Origin: Nocardia brasiliensis NBRC 14402
Lineage (GTDB): Bacteria; Actinomycetota; Actinomycetes; Mycobacteriales; Mycobacteriaceae
DNA length: 64,000 nucleotides
Direction: 5' to 3'
Assembly (NCBI RefSeq): GCF_000308475.2
Contig: NZ_BAFT02000110.1
Location: 418,161 to 482,160 of the forward strand
Shown here: piece by piece, positions 54,206 to 62,951 of the stretch
How positions within the stretch are numbered: position 1 is the stretch's first letter
Layout: every line of letters starts with the position of its first letter
Program-made: the position numbers and the translations under genes
The notes under the pieces: generated by a model
The model's database searches: none
Told to the model about the DNA's origin: nothing
Seen by the model: only the letters and a program-made list of their open reading frames with translations

Positions 54206-54637
54206 CAGCAAGTCGTGCTGCGGCCCAGCAGTCGTGCGCGGCTCACCAAAACGGTGCATCGCTCAGCAAGTGGCGCACGGTCGAGCAAGTGGTGTGCGGC
54301 CCAGCGAGTGGTGTTTGGCCCAGCGAGTGGTGTGCGGCCCAGCGAGTGGTGTGCGGCCCAGCAATGGGGTTCGTCGTCAAGCGAGCTTGTTCGTCGCTCG
54401 GCAAGTGGTGTGCTGCCGAGGAAGTGGTGCGCGGTCGAGCAGTAGCTCACTGCCAGCGAGTGGTGTGCTGCTCAGCGAGTGATGCGGCGCTCAGCAAGAG
54501 GTGCCCGTTCAGCAAGTGGTGCCTGGCCCAACAAGAGGTGCGTCGCTCAGCAAGAGGTGCGCGGTCGAGCAGTTGTGCCCCGCTCACGAAGTGGTGCCTC
54601 GCCCGACAAAGTTTTGCCCGCCGAACAGTCGTGCGGG
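54206..54637. repeat. 432-bp tandem array of degenerate ~19-20 bp units
   Basis: About 22 head-to-tail units near CAGCRAGTGGTGYGCGGCC, mostly 18-20 bases long. The best-preserved run is 54299-54360. The period is not a multiple of three and all frames on both strands read as low-quality peptides, so it is non-coding. It begins about 100 bases after repeat copy 3 and ends 30 bases before the DUF2637 stop. No spacers, so not a CRISPR. Confidence 0.85.
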
Positions 54638-54667
54638 GAGCGTGCGGCCTTCGCCGCGCTCGTGCGA

Positions 54668-55483
54668 TTACGCGCGGGCGGTGTTGAGCAGACCGCTTTC
54701 GGCCCGCGGCCAGGGGGTGTTGGGGTTGTCGCGGATGTGCTCGGTGGCGCGCGCGATCGCTTGGCTGTAGCGCGAATTCGCGGCGTCGTGGGTGAGCAGC
54801 GCGACGCCGATCATCACCGGCGCGACGGCGTGCACGCCGGCGTCGAACCAGCGGCCGTCGCGGACATGCGGGTAGGTGTTGAGCCCGACCGTCAGTGCGA
54901 GCAACGCGACCTCGGCCGCGACGACCTGGGTGCGACTGTCCAGTACGCCCCACTCGGTGATCTTGGTGGTGCCCACCATGATGATCACCAGACAGACGCT
55001 GATCATCGCCTCGACCAGGTAGCTGAACCAGTACAGCGGGTCGCCGGCGCCGTCCGGCGCGATGTTGTGCTGCACGTTGACCGCCGACCACAGCATGCCC
55101 GCGATCACCACGCCGGCCAGCGCGCGCAGCGACCACGTCCGGTGCCGGTACAGCGACGCCAGCTGGGCGTGCGGGCTGGATTCGCGGCGTTGCGCGGCAA
55201 TGGCCTTGCGCGCCATCAGCAGATCGCGGATGTCGGCCTTGTCGATGGCCTCCTTGGTCTGCCGGGCGCGGTCGGCCGCGGCGGACACGGCCTGGGCGTA
55301 CTTCCACCGCTGGCCGCGCTCCTGCGTGCGGATGCGTTCGGCCAGCTCGCGCTCGGCCTCCAGCTCGTCCTCGGCCAGTGCATCGGTCAGCGCGGGATCG
55401 AACTGGTAGGCCAGCCGTCCGCGGGCCCGCTCGACCCGCCTGGCCAGCTGTGCGACTTCGTCGATGGGGTGTTCGTCGGGCAT
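54668..55483 (-). CDS. DUF2637-type membrane protein
   Basis: A 271-residue protein. Residues 1-130 are a charged helical, coiled-coil-like domain (Glu/Arg/Ala-rich). The rest holds four membrane helices with AGVVIAGMLWSAVNVQHNIA and YLVEAMISVCLVIIMVG, the pattern of DUF2637, a family common on actinobacterial plasmids and integrated elements and related to plasmid-spread proteins. ATG 55483. No other transfer gene is seen, so it may be a relic or domesticated. The array downstream is worth noting in that light. Confidence 0.75.
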   Translation of the reverse strand: MPDEHPIDEVAQLARRVERARGRLAYQFDPALTDALAEDELEAERELAERIRTQERGQRWKYAQAVSAAADRARQTKEAIDKADIRDLLMARKAIAAQRRESSPHAQLASLYRHRTWSLRALAGVVIAGMLWSAVNVQHNIAPDGAGDPLYWFSYLVEAMISVCLVIIMVGTTKITEWGVLDSRTQVVAAEVALLALTVGLNTYPHVRDGRWFDAGVHAVAPVMIGVALLTHDAANSRYSQAIARATEHIRDNPNTPWPRAESGLLNTARA

Positions 55484-55674
55484 GCGGCTCCAAAAGTGGA
55501 TGTGCTGAACGGAACTCGACAAATAGCAAGACGCCGGGCAGCCCGCTCACCGAGAGCTGGGTCCCAGCTCGATGAGAGGGTATCGGACGGGAGGCCCCGA
55601 TACCCACTCTTCCTAGTCGATTCCGCGCGCCAACAACACGCCACGCGGTCGATTGCACCGAAAAACGCGGCGTG

Positions 55675-56052
55675 TCACTCCGGTTCGATGGCCATGTCGT
55701 CCTGGCTCCAGAAGGCGCGCATGCGCACGATCTTGCCCGACTCGTCGAATTCCATGTAGTCGATGGGCGACATGGTGAAGCGCTGGCCGCCGACGCGCGT
55801 GATGATCGTGAACTGGAAGGCCACCTCGTTGCCCGCGACGCGCACCGAGTCGGTGCGCAACTCGGTCTCGCGGTCCAGGGGCGCGAGGATGTCGTAGAAC
55901 TCGCGGATGGCATCGTGCCCGTGCCGCACCGGTGCGCCCACCGGATCTTCGACGGTCGCCTCCGGCGCGTAGAGCTCGACGATGGCTTCGGTCGGACCCG
56001 AGCCGACCAACTTGACGTACCGGTCGACGACATCACGGATCTGCTCGGTCAT
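55675..56052 (-). CDS. SnoaL/steroid delta-isomerase-like protein
   Basis: A 125-residue cone-shaped alpha+beta barrel protein of the NTF2 superfamily. VDRYVKLVGSGPTEAIVELY at the start and Tyr/Asp positions in YAPEATVEDPVG resemble ketosteroid isomerase (KSI)-type enzymes, which shift a double bond from delta-5 to delta-4; the catalytic Asp near residue 35 is plausible. ATG 56052 follows AGGAG. Steroid metabolism is widespread in this group, but no other steroid gene lies nearby. Confidence 0.85.
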   Translation of the reverse strand: MTEQIRDVVDRYVKLVGSGPTEAIVELYAPEATVEDPVGAPVRHGHDAIREFYDILAPLDRETELRTDSVRVAGNEVAFQFTIITRVGGQRFTMSPIDYMEFDESGKIVRMRAFWSQDDMAIEPE

Positions 56053-56127
56053 CTGAACTCCTGCGGAATTGGAACGTGTTCTAATTCCGGCAGCGTAGCA
56101 GCATGTCGGCGCGGACGAAACGGCAAC

Positions 56128-56155
56128 GGGCGGGATGGTTTCGCCCATCCCGCCC
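56128..56155. terminator. Terminator downstream of the sulfhydrylase gene
   Basis: Perfect 11-bp arms GGGCGGGATGG and CCATCCCGCCC around TTTCGC, 15 bases beyond the stop of the minus-strand gene. Confidence 0.75.
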
Positions 56156-56169
56156 GAGGGTGTCTGCCG

Positions 56170-57483
56170 CTATCCGGCGGCGGCGAACCCGGCGCGCAGA
56201 TCGGCGAGGATGTCCTCGATTCCCTCGATGCCCACCGCGAGCCGGACCAGTCCCGGGGTGACGCCGGAGCTGAGTTGCTCGTCGGGGGTCAGCTGGGAGT
56301 GCGTGGTGGAGGCCGGGTGGATGACCAGCGAGCGCACGTCGCCGATATTGGCGACGTGGCTGTGCAGCGTCAGCGCCTCGACGAAACGTTTGCCCGCGTC
56401 GACGCCGCCGGCGAGTTCGAATCCGATCACCGCGCCCGCGCCCCGCGGCGCCAGCGTCTTCCCGCGCTCGTACCACGGTGAGGACGGCAGCCCGGCATAG
56501 GACACCGAGGTGACTTCCGGCCTGCTGCTGAGGAATTCGGCCACCTGGTGGGCATTGCTCACGTGTCGCTCGATGCGCAGGCTCAGCGTCTCCAGCCCCT
56601 GGCTGATCAGGAACGCGTTGAACGGCGAGACCGCCGCGCCCAGATCCCGCAGCAGCTGCACGCGGGCCTTGAGCGCGAACGCGGGCGCACCCAGATCCGC
56701 GTACACCACACCGTGGTAACTGGGATCGGGCACCACGAAGCCGGGGAAACGCGGCTCCTCGCCGGACCGGACGGTCCAGTCGAAGGTGCCGCCGTCGACG
56801 ATGACGCCGGCGATGGCCGAGCCGTGCCCGCCGAGGTACTTGGTCGCCGAGTGCACCACGATGTCGGCACCATGCGCGAAGGGCTGGATCAAATACGGTG
56901 TGGCGACGGTGTTGTCGACGATGAGCGGAACGCCCGCGGCATGCGCGACGTCGGCGATGCCGCGGATGTCGAAGATGTGGTTCTGCGGATTCGAGATGGT
57001 CTCGCCGTAGAACGCCTTGGTGTTCGGCCGGATCGCGGCGCGCCACTGTTCGAGGTCGTCCGGGTCGTCGACGAAGGACACCTCGATGCCGAGCTTGGGC
57101 AGCGTGTAGTGGAAGAGGTTGTAGGTGCCGCCGTACAGCCGCGGACTGGACACCAGGTGATCACCCGCGCCCGCCAGATTCAGGATCGCCAGCGTCTCCG
57201 CCGCCTGCCCGGACGAGAGCAGCAGCGCCGCGACGCCACCCTCGAGCGCCGCGATCCGCTGCTCCACCGCGTCCTGGGTGGGGTTCATGATCCGGGTGTA
57301 GATGTTGCCCGGCTCGGCGAGGCCGAACAGCGCGGCGGCGTGGTCGGTGTCGCGGAAGGTGTAGGAGGTGGTCTGGTAGATCGGCAGCGCGCGGGCGCTG
57401 GTCGTGCCGTCAGGGACCTGACCGACATGGACCTGCTTGGTCTCGAAACTCCACGTCGCGGACGGGTCGAGCGACTCTGTCAT
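56170..57483 (-). CDS. metY: O-acetylhomoserine sulfhydrylase
   Basis: A 437-residue PLP enzyme of the Cys/Met metabolism family that makes homocysteine from O-acetylhomoserine and sulfide. PLP-binding Lys215 lies in HSATKYLGGHG; YTRIMNPTQDAVEQR near residue 62 and the SSGQAAETLAILNLAGAGD segment are typical of MetY. Length 437 matches MetY rather than the shorter MetB. ATG 57483. metX is not adjacent in this window, unlike the common metY-metX pair. Confidence 0.93.
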   Translation of the reverse strand: MTESLDPSATWSFETKQVHVGQVPDGTTSARALPIYQTTSYTFRDTDHAAALFGLAEPGNIYTRIMNPTQDAVEQRIAALEGGVAALLLSSGQAAETLAILNLAGAGDHLVSSPRLYGGTYNLFHYTLPKLGIEVSFVDDPDDLEQWRAAIRPNTKAFYGETISNPQNHIFDIRGIADVAHAAGVPLIVDNTVATPYLIQPFAHGADIVVHSATKYLGGHGSAIAGVIVDGGTFDWTVRSGEEPRFPGFVVPDPSYHGVVYADLGAPAFALKARVQLLRDLGAAVSPFNAFLISQGLETLSLRIERHVSNAHQVAEFLSSRPEVTSVSYAGLPSSPWYERGKTLAPRGAGAVIGFELAGGVDAGKRFVEALTLHSHVANIGDVRSLVIHPASTTHSQLTPDEQLSSGVTPGLVRLAVGIEGIEDILADLRAGFAAAG

Positions 57484-57508
57484 CGATGCTCCTGGGTTAT
57501 CGCGGTGG

Positions 57509-58024
57509 CTAGTTGGTGATCAGGGTGGTTTCGACCGGTGTGGCGCCGGTGCTGAGATCGAGGACCGGGCAGTGCGCGTCGACCGAGCGCTGGAGTTGCG
57601 CGTAGCGCTGCGGCGTCTCCGGACCGGAGATCCGGACGGTCACCCGGACGGCCTGGAAGCCGGCGCGGACGCTGTCGTCCAAGCCGAAGAAGCCGCGGAC
57701 GTCGAGGTCTCCCTCGGCCTGGATATCGAGTTCGTCGACGGTGATCCCGAGTCGCTGGGCCCAGAAGCGGTAGGTCACCACCTGGCAGGAGATCAGCGCG
57801 GCGAGGTAGACCTCGACGGGATTGGCGGCGGTGTCCGCGCCGCCGAGCGTGGGTGGTTCGTCCACCCGGACGACGTGCCGGCGCGCGGTGATCGTGCTGC
57901 CCACGGTGCCTTCCGGGGTGCCTGCGGCACGGAACACCACCAGCGCGTTCGCGGGGTCGGTCGCGACCGCTTGCGCGGTGGCGTCGCCGATGTCGTTGAG
58001 CGGAGTGCTCAGATGAGTGGTCAC
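57509..58024 (-). CDS. OsmC-family protein
   Basis: A 171-residue OsmC/Ohr-type protein with peroxide-reducing or sulfur-related roles. The conserved Glu is in NPVEVYLAALISCQ with the first Cys, and the second Cys is in VDAHCPVLDLS, the usual two-cysteine redox pair. GTG 58024 gives the family's short leader; GTG 58051 is the alternative. It lies 25 bases upstream of metY on the same strand, so the two are likely co-transcribed, consistent with a sulfur link. Confidence 0.88.
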   Translation of the reverse strand: MTTHLSTPLNDIGDATAQAVATDPANALVVFRAAGTPEGTVGSTITARRHVVRVDEPPTLGGADTAANPVEVYLAALISCQVVTYRFWAQRLGITVDELDIQAEGDLDVRGFFGLDDSVRAGFQAVRVTVRISGPETPQRYAQLQRSVDAHCPVLDLSTGATPVETTLITN

Positions 58025-58601
58025 GGCTGTGAACGGTAGGAAGCCGGGCACGCGCTGACGATGGTTTGATTCGGACAGAACCCAACGGTGGACGCCGCTG
58101 CTTTCGTCCTCGTTCGACGCCTGCGGGGGCGGTCAAGCAATGGATCCGCTCAATCGTCGAACGGGCGACGGCGCTTCGGCCCGTCGCGAAGTCCCCCCAA
58201 AGTTTGGCTTGCCCCCGCAGTCGCTCTTCTTTTGTCGGCACCAACGCTGACGGGACACGGTGACGATCGGGGAAACCGATCGCGCCCGGAGCCGGAAATC
58301 GCCGTTGATCTCCCGTGGTTCGCCGTTGAACCTTGATCCCGCGCTGATGCTTTCGTCCATTGTGTCGCATCGGTCGGGTGCGGTGTTACGTCCGTTTCGG
58401 TGTGCGGACCGGGAGTCCTTGTTCATCCCATTTGCCCGTTGTGTGCCGCTCGATTACTGCTTTCAACGGCCCCGGTCCAGGAAACTCATCGCTAACTCCG
58501 CCGAAATGGTCCCGGTGTGTCGACCTTGCGCTGCCGGTGAAGTGCTGTTTACTCGGTCCGGTCAACCAGATGTTCGAGTGACGAGTGGAAGCGGAGGAGA
58601 C
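58025..58601. promoter_or_regulatory. Long leader region upstream of the mIHF-like gene
   Basis: No gene is recognised in this divergent gap. A small perfect stem GCGACGG/CCGTCGC occurs at 58165-58187. The part from about 58370 onward is richer in T and could contain the promoter. A strong binding site, GGAGGAGA, ends three bases before the mIHF-like start. Confidence 0.45.
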
Positions 58602-58916
58602 ATGGCACTGCCTACCATGACCGCGGAGCAGCGCACTGAGGCGCTGGCCAAAGCGGCAGCGGTCCGCAAGGCGCGCTCCGAACTGATCGGCAAGGTGAAG
58701 GCGGGCAAGGTTTCGGTCGCCGATCTGCTGAAGAAGGCCGACTCCGATGAGCTGGTCAAGAAGACCAAGGTCGCCGCGGTGATCAAGGCTCTGCCCGGTG
58801 TCGGACCGGTGAAGGCGGCCAAGCTGATGGACCAAGCCGAGATCCCGGAAGATCGTCGTATCGGTGGGCTCGGCGCGCGGCAGCGTGCGGCCCTGCTCGA
58901 CGCCCTGAAGGACTGA
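58602..58916 (+). CDS. mihF: mIHF-like nucleoid-associated protein
   Basis: A 104-residue DNA-binding protein of the actinobacterial integration host factor family. The MALPTMTAEQR start, the Lys-rich helix and the H2TH-like LPGVGPVKAAKLMDQAEI followed by RRIGGLGARQRAAL are the family pattern. It bends DNA and supports nucleoid structure; in mycobacteria it also serves phage L5 integration. In most actinobacteria, as I know it, the main mIHF gene sits next to gmk; here it stands alone, and the helix sequence differs from the usual one, so this is probably a divergent paralogue. ATG 58602. Confidence 0.88.
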   Translation: MALPTMTAEQRTEALAKAAAVRKARSELIGKVKAGKVSVADLLKKADSDELVKKTKVAAVIKALPGVGPVKAAKLMDQAEIPEDRRIGGLGARQRAALLDALKD

Positions 58917-58989
58917 CGGGGCTAAGCGGACCGAACAGCTCTACCTCGGTGGCGCGGCTGAGCCCGCGCACGACCGCATAGACAGTTCA

Positions 58990-59025
58990 AACGCCCCACA
59001 GCGCCGGCACGGGCTGTGGGGCGTT
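58990..59025. terminator. Bidirectional terminator between mIHF-like gene and membrane protein
   Basis: Perfect 13-bp arms AACGCCCCACAGC and GCTGTGGGGCGTT around a GC-rich loop, between convergent genes. Confidence 0.85.
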
Positions 59026-59031
59026 GTCGTC

Positions 59032-59565
59032 TTAACCGCGTTTGCGGCGCGGAAACCGGACGTTGATCGGGCTCGGATCCGACATCGGGATATCGCCGCG
59101 CGGCGGCAGTAGTACGCAGGCCGCGGCGAGCGCCACCAGCAGGGCCGAGGCGAGCACGCTCAGCGTGAAACTCACGGTGCTCATCCCCTCGGGTTGGTGG
59201 AAGAGGTGATAAACGACATGCGGCACGCTGAAGAAGAGCCAGCCCAGGCCCGCGATCCGTGCCACGCTGGTGCCGTCGACCACCAGCGCGGCAATCGATA
59301 CCGCGGTCAAGGCGAGGAAGAACGCGCCGACATCGGCCGCGAGATGATGGTTGTAGGGGCCGTCCGCCGCGACCCACCGCATGCCGAAACCGGGAAAGCT
59401 GGTGTACCAGGAGTGCGGCGCCACCGTGGCCCACAGTCCGCTGATCGCGCCCTGAACGGCCAACACCACCAAGATGATTCGAGTCGCCAGCAGGCGGCGG
59501 CGATACTGCTCGAACCGCATCCGCACGCGCAGCCCCTCCTGCGTGCCCTCCACCGAAATCCGCAT
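59032..59565 (-). CDS. Small four-helix membrane protein
   Basis: A 177-residue protein with about four membrane helices (near 27-48, 75-98, 103-122 and 132-150). The HHLAADVGAFFLAL and HVVYHLFH segments place several His residues at membrane faces, as in DoxX/DUF4345-like proteins. A short basic tail, RFPRRKRG, ends the protein. Function is unknown. Start ATG 59565; an internal ATG near residue 16 is also possible. Confidence 0.75.
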   Translation of the reverse strand: MRISVEGTQEGLRVRMRFEQYRRRLLATRIILVVLAVQGAISGLWATVAPHSWYTSFPGFGMRWVAADGPYNHHLAADVGAFFLALTAVSIAALVVDGTSVARIAGLGWLFFSVPHVVYHLFHQPEGMSTVSFTLSVLASALLVALAAACVLLPPRGDIPMSDPSPINVRFPRRKRG

Positions 59566-59617
59566 CGGTCTCTCCGTTCCCGCCGAACCGCTCCGATCAC
59601 GTAGCTGTCACGGTAAA

Positions 59618-59635
59618 GCCGGCCTTCGGGCCGGG
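59618..59635 (-). terminator. Candidate fdhD terminator
   Basis: CCGGCC/GGCCGG stem around a four-base loop, ten bases after the fdhD stop and followed on the minus strand by CTTTACC. Confidence 0.5.
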
Positions 59636-59644
59636 CAAGGGTGC

Positions 59645-60481
59645 TCAGGCCGGCATCGGCGTGGCGTTCGAGGCGACGACCCGATCCGGGTGGGTGTAGA
59701 CGTTCATCGTGTCGCCGCGCAGGAAACCCACCAGCGTGAGCCCTGCCTCGGCGGCCAGGTCGACCGCGAGCGAACTGGGCGCCGAGACCGCGCCGAGCAT
59801 CGGAATGCCCGCCATCACCGCCTTCTGCACCAGCTCGAACGAGGCGCGCCCGCTCACGATGAGCACCAGATCGGCGGCGGGGACCCGATTCTGCCGCAGC
59901 GCCCAGCCGATCACCTTGTCCACCGCGTTGTGCCTGCCGATGTCCTCGCGCACGGCGAGCACCGTGCCGTCGGCGGCGAACAGGCCCGCCGCGTGCAGCC
60001 CGCCGGTGGCCTCGAACAGGGATTGCTTGCCGCGCAACGTCTCCGGCATGCCGCCGAGCGTGTGCGGGTCCACCACGATGCCCTTCTCGGCGATCGGATA
60101 GCGGGTGTTCTTGCGCACCTCATCCAGGGCGGTCTTCCCGCAGAGCCCGCAGGCGCCGGTGGTCAGGAAGCTGCGGGTCTGCACCGGGACCGGATTGCGC
60201 AGCGTGAGATCGAGGACGTTGTAGGTGTTGCGGCCGTCGTCGTCGGTGCCCGAACAGTAGCGGGCCGCCGTGATGTCCTCGGCGACGCCGATCATGGCCT
60301 CGCTCAAGAGAAATCCGTGCACCAGGTCCACGTCGTTGCCGGGCGTGCGCATGGTGACGGTCAGTGACCGGCCGCCGATCCGGATCTCCAGCGGCTCTTC
60401 GACGGCCAGGGTGTCGGGGCGCTGGATCTCCCCGGTCGGCGAGATCCGGCGCGTCCGGCGGCGGGCGGTGACTCTACTCAT
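59645..60481 (-). CDS. fdhD: Formate dehydrogenase accessory sulfurtransferase FdhD
   Basis: A 278-residue FdhD, which carries sulfur from a cysteine desulfurase to the bis-MGD molybdenum cofactor. The sulfur-carrying Cys111-x2-Cys114 lies in TTGACGLCGK; the C-terminal VREDIGRHNAVDKVIG and SGRASFELVQK are family signatures. ATG 60481 overlaps the end of the molybdoenzyme gene by eight bases, so the pair is co-translated and FdhD presumably activates that enzyme. Confidence 0.95.
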   Translation of the reverse strand: MSRVTARRRTRRISPTGEIQRPDTLAVEEPLEIRIGGRSLTVTMRTPGNDVDLVHGFLLSEAMIGVAEDITAARYCSGTDDDGRNTYNVLDLTLRNPVPVQTRSFLTTGACGLCGKTALDEVRKNTRYPIAEKGIVVDPHTLGGMPETLRGKQSLFEATGGLHAAGLFAADGTVLAVREDIGRHNAVDKVIGWALRQNRVPAADLVLIVSGRASFELVQKAVMAGIPMLGAVSAPSSLAVDLAAEAGLTLVGFLRGDTMNVYTHPDRVVASNATPMPA

Positions 60482-62771
60482 GACTGGCACGCTGCAATCT
60501 GATGGTGACCGATTTGGAGACCGGCGTATTCGACCGCGCCGCGACATGGTCCAGTGGCACAAGCGGATTCGTCTCGGGGTAGTAGGCGGCCGCGTTACCG
60601 CGCGGGGTCGGATAGCCGACCAGGCGGAAACCCTCGACGCGGCGCTCGGTGCCGTCGGTCCACTCCGAGATCACGTCCACCAGTTCGTCTTCGGCGAAGC
60701 CGAGCGCCGCGATGTCCTCGGGGTGCACCAGCACCACCTTGCGGCCACCGTGCACGCCCCGGTAGCGGTCGTCCAAGCCGTAGATGGTGGTGTTGTACTG
60801 GTCGTGACTGCGCAGCGTCTGCAGGATCAGTCTGCCCTCCGGGACCGGGGTCCAGGTGAGCTCGTTCACCGCGAAATTGGCTTTGCCGGTGCTGGTACGG
60901 AATTCGCGGCTGTCCCGGGGCGGGTGCGGTAGGACGAACCCGTTGCGGGCGCGCACCTTCGCGTTGTAGTCGGCGCACCCGGGAACCACCCGGGAGATCG
61001 CGTCGCGGATGGTGTCGTAGTCGCTGCGGAAGCGCGCCCACGGCACCGGATGATCCGCACCGAACAGGGTCAGGGCCAGATCGCAGACGATCGCGATCTC
61101 GCTGCGCAGGTGCTTGCTCACCGGATCGAGCCGACCGGTGGACAGATGCACCATCGACATCGAATCCTCCACCGACACCTGCTGTTTCACGCCGTCACGC
61201 AGATCCTTGTCGGTGCGGCCGAGCGTCGGCAGGATCAGCGCAGTCCGGCCGTGCACGACATGGCTACGGTTGAGTTTGGTGGAAATCTGTACCGTCAGTG
61301 CGCAATTGCGCAGGGCGGTCTCGGTCACCTCGGTATCGGGGGTGGCTGAGACGAAATTGCCGCCCATCCCCACGAACACCGCGGCGCGACCGTCGCGCAT
61401 GGCGCGGATCGCGTCGACCGTGTCCCACCCGTGCTTGCGCGGGCTGGTGATGCCGAACTCCCGGTCCAGCGCGTCGAGGAAGGTGTCCGGCATCTTCTCC
61501 CAGATGCCCATGGTGCGGTCGCCCTGCACGTTCGAATGCCCGCGCACCGGGCAGACTCCCGCGCCCGGTTTGCCGATCATCCCGCGCAGCAACAGCAGAT
61601 TCGTCGCCTCCTCGATGGTCGCGACACCGTGCGACTGCTGGGTCAGGCCCATCGCCCAGCAGATGATGACGTTCTTCGCCTCGGCCAGATACTTGGCGGT
61701 GCGGTCGATCTCGGCCCGGCTCAGCCCGGTGGCGGCGAGCACGGTGTCGAAATCGACGGCGCGAACCTGCTTTTCGTACTCGGCCAGACCAGCACAGTGC
61801 GCGTCGACGAATCCCCGGTCGACGACGGTGCCCGGGGCGCGGTCCTCCGCCTCGAACAACAACCGGCCCAGCGCCTGAAACAGCGCCATGTCACCGCCCA
61901 GGCGGATCTGCAGGAAGTCGTCGGCGATCGCGACGCCGGTGGTGAAACCCTTGACGGTCTGCGGATCCCGGAAACCGAGCAAGCCGGTCTCGGGCAGCGG
62001 GTTGATCGCGATGATCCGGGCGCCCTCGGATTTCGCGTTCGCCAGCGCGCTCAGCATGCGCGGATGGTTGGTGCCGGGATTCTGCCCGGCGACGATGATC
62101 AGGTCCGCCGCCGCGAAATCATCGATCGACACCGAACCCTTGCCGATACCGATCGAGCTGGTCAGCGCGGCGCCCGAGGACTCGTGGCACATGTTCGAAC
62201 AGTCCGGCAGATTGTTCGTGCCGAAGCTGCGGACCAGTAACTGATAGAGAAAGGCGGCCTCGTTGCTGGTGCGGCCGGAGGTGTAGAAGACGGCCTCGTC
62301 GGGCGAAGCCAACGCGCCCAGCTGATCCGCGATCAACCGGTAGGCGTCGTCCCACCCGATCGGCGAATAATGAGTGTCGCCGGGCCGCAACACCATCGGA
62401 TGGGTCAACCGGCCCTGCTGGCCGAGCCAGTACCCCGACTTGCCCGCCAGCTCCTCGATCGAATGCGCGGCGAAGAACTCCGGCGTGACCGTGCGCAGCG
62501 TGGCTTCCTCCGCCACCGCCTTCGCGCCGTTCTCACAGAACTCGGCCGGACGGCGATGACCCGTCGGCTCCGGCCAGGCGCAGCCGGGGCAGTCGAAGCC
62601 GTGCACCTGGTTGACCCGTGCCAAAGTGCGGGCAGTGCGAATCACGCCCATCTCCTCCACCGCGCGGCGCAGCGACACCGCGACCGCGGTGACACCCGCC
62701 GCCTGCTCCTTCGGCGCGGAGACGGTGAGCTCGGACTCGTCGATATCCTGGGTCGGCCCGTTACGGTGCAT
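60474..62771 (-). CDS. FdhF/YdeP-family molybdopterin oxidoreductase
   Basis: A 765-residue molybdenum or tungsten bis-MGD enzyme of the FdhF/YdeP type (actinobacterial Rv2900c-like). FDCPGCAWPEP near residue 60 is the cysteine-containing motif of this group, which lacks the classical four-Cys cluster spacing of other formate dehydrogenases. The PDCSNMCHESSG and VCPVRGHSNVQGDRTMG segments bind the cofactor. The substrate is often annotated formate but is not proven for this family. ATG 62771 follows GAGGA; a GTG or ATG further upstream is less likely. Coupled to fdhD. Confidence 0.93.
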   Translation of the reverse strand: MHRNGPTQDIDESELTVSAPKEQAAGVTAVAVSLRRAVEEMGVIRTARTLARVNQVHGFDCPGCAWPEPTGHRRPAEFCENGAKAVAEEATLRTVTPEFFAAHSIEELAGKSGYWLGQQGRLTHPMVLRPGDTHYSPIGWDDAYRLIADQLGALASPDEAVFYTSGRTSNEAAFLYQLLVRSFGTNNLPDCSNMCHESSGAALTSSIGIGKGSVSIDDFAAADLIIVAGQNPGTNHPRMLSALANAKSEGARIIAINPLPETGLLGFRDPQTVKGFTTGVAIADDFLQIRLGGDMALFQALGRLLFEAEDRAPGTVVDRGFVDAHCAGLAEYEKQVRAVDFDTVLAATGLSRAEIDRTAKYLAEAKNVIICWAMGLTQQSHGVATIEEATNLLLLRGMIGKPGAGVCPVRGHSNVQGDRTMGIWEKMPDTFLDALDREFGITSPRKHGWDTVDAIRAMRDGRAAVFVGMGGNFVSATPDTEVTETALRNCALTVQISTKLNRSHVVHGRTALILPTLGRTDKDLRDGVKQQVSVEDSMSMVHLSTGRLDPVSKHLRSEIAIVCDLALTLFGADHPVPWARFRSDYDTIRDAISRVVPGCADYNAKVRARNGFVLPHPPRDSREFRTSTGKANFAVNELTWTPVPEGRLILQTLRSHDQYNTTIYGLDDRYRGVHGGRKVVLVHPEDIAALGFAEDELVDVISEWTDGTERRVEGFRLVGYPTPRGNAAAYYPETNPLVPLDHVAARSNTPVSKSVTIRLQRASHE

Positions 62772-62951
62772 AGTTCGTATTGTCCTCTTCGCAGTGTCTG
62801 AGTCGGGCAGTGGACCGGCTACCTCGATGGTATGCACTGGGAACGTCCAGGGGGCGGAACATGCGCCGCGCCCCGGCGCCGCGCCCCGGCGCGCGACAGC
62901 CGGCGAGCGGCGCGCCGGAGTTGGCTCCGCGTTGGCGCACAGAGCATTACG

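Noticed and set aside
54206..54637. Coding gene across the repeat array (plus-strand frame 54178-54687)
   Set aside because: Repeat period is 18-20 bases and varies, which would shift frame each unit; no start signal.
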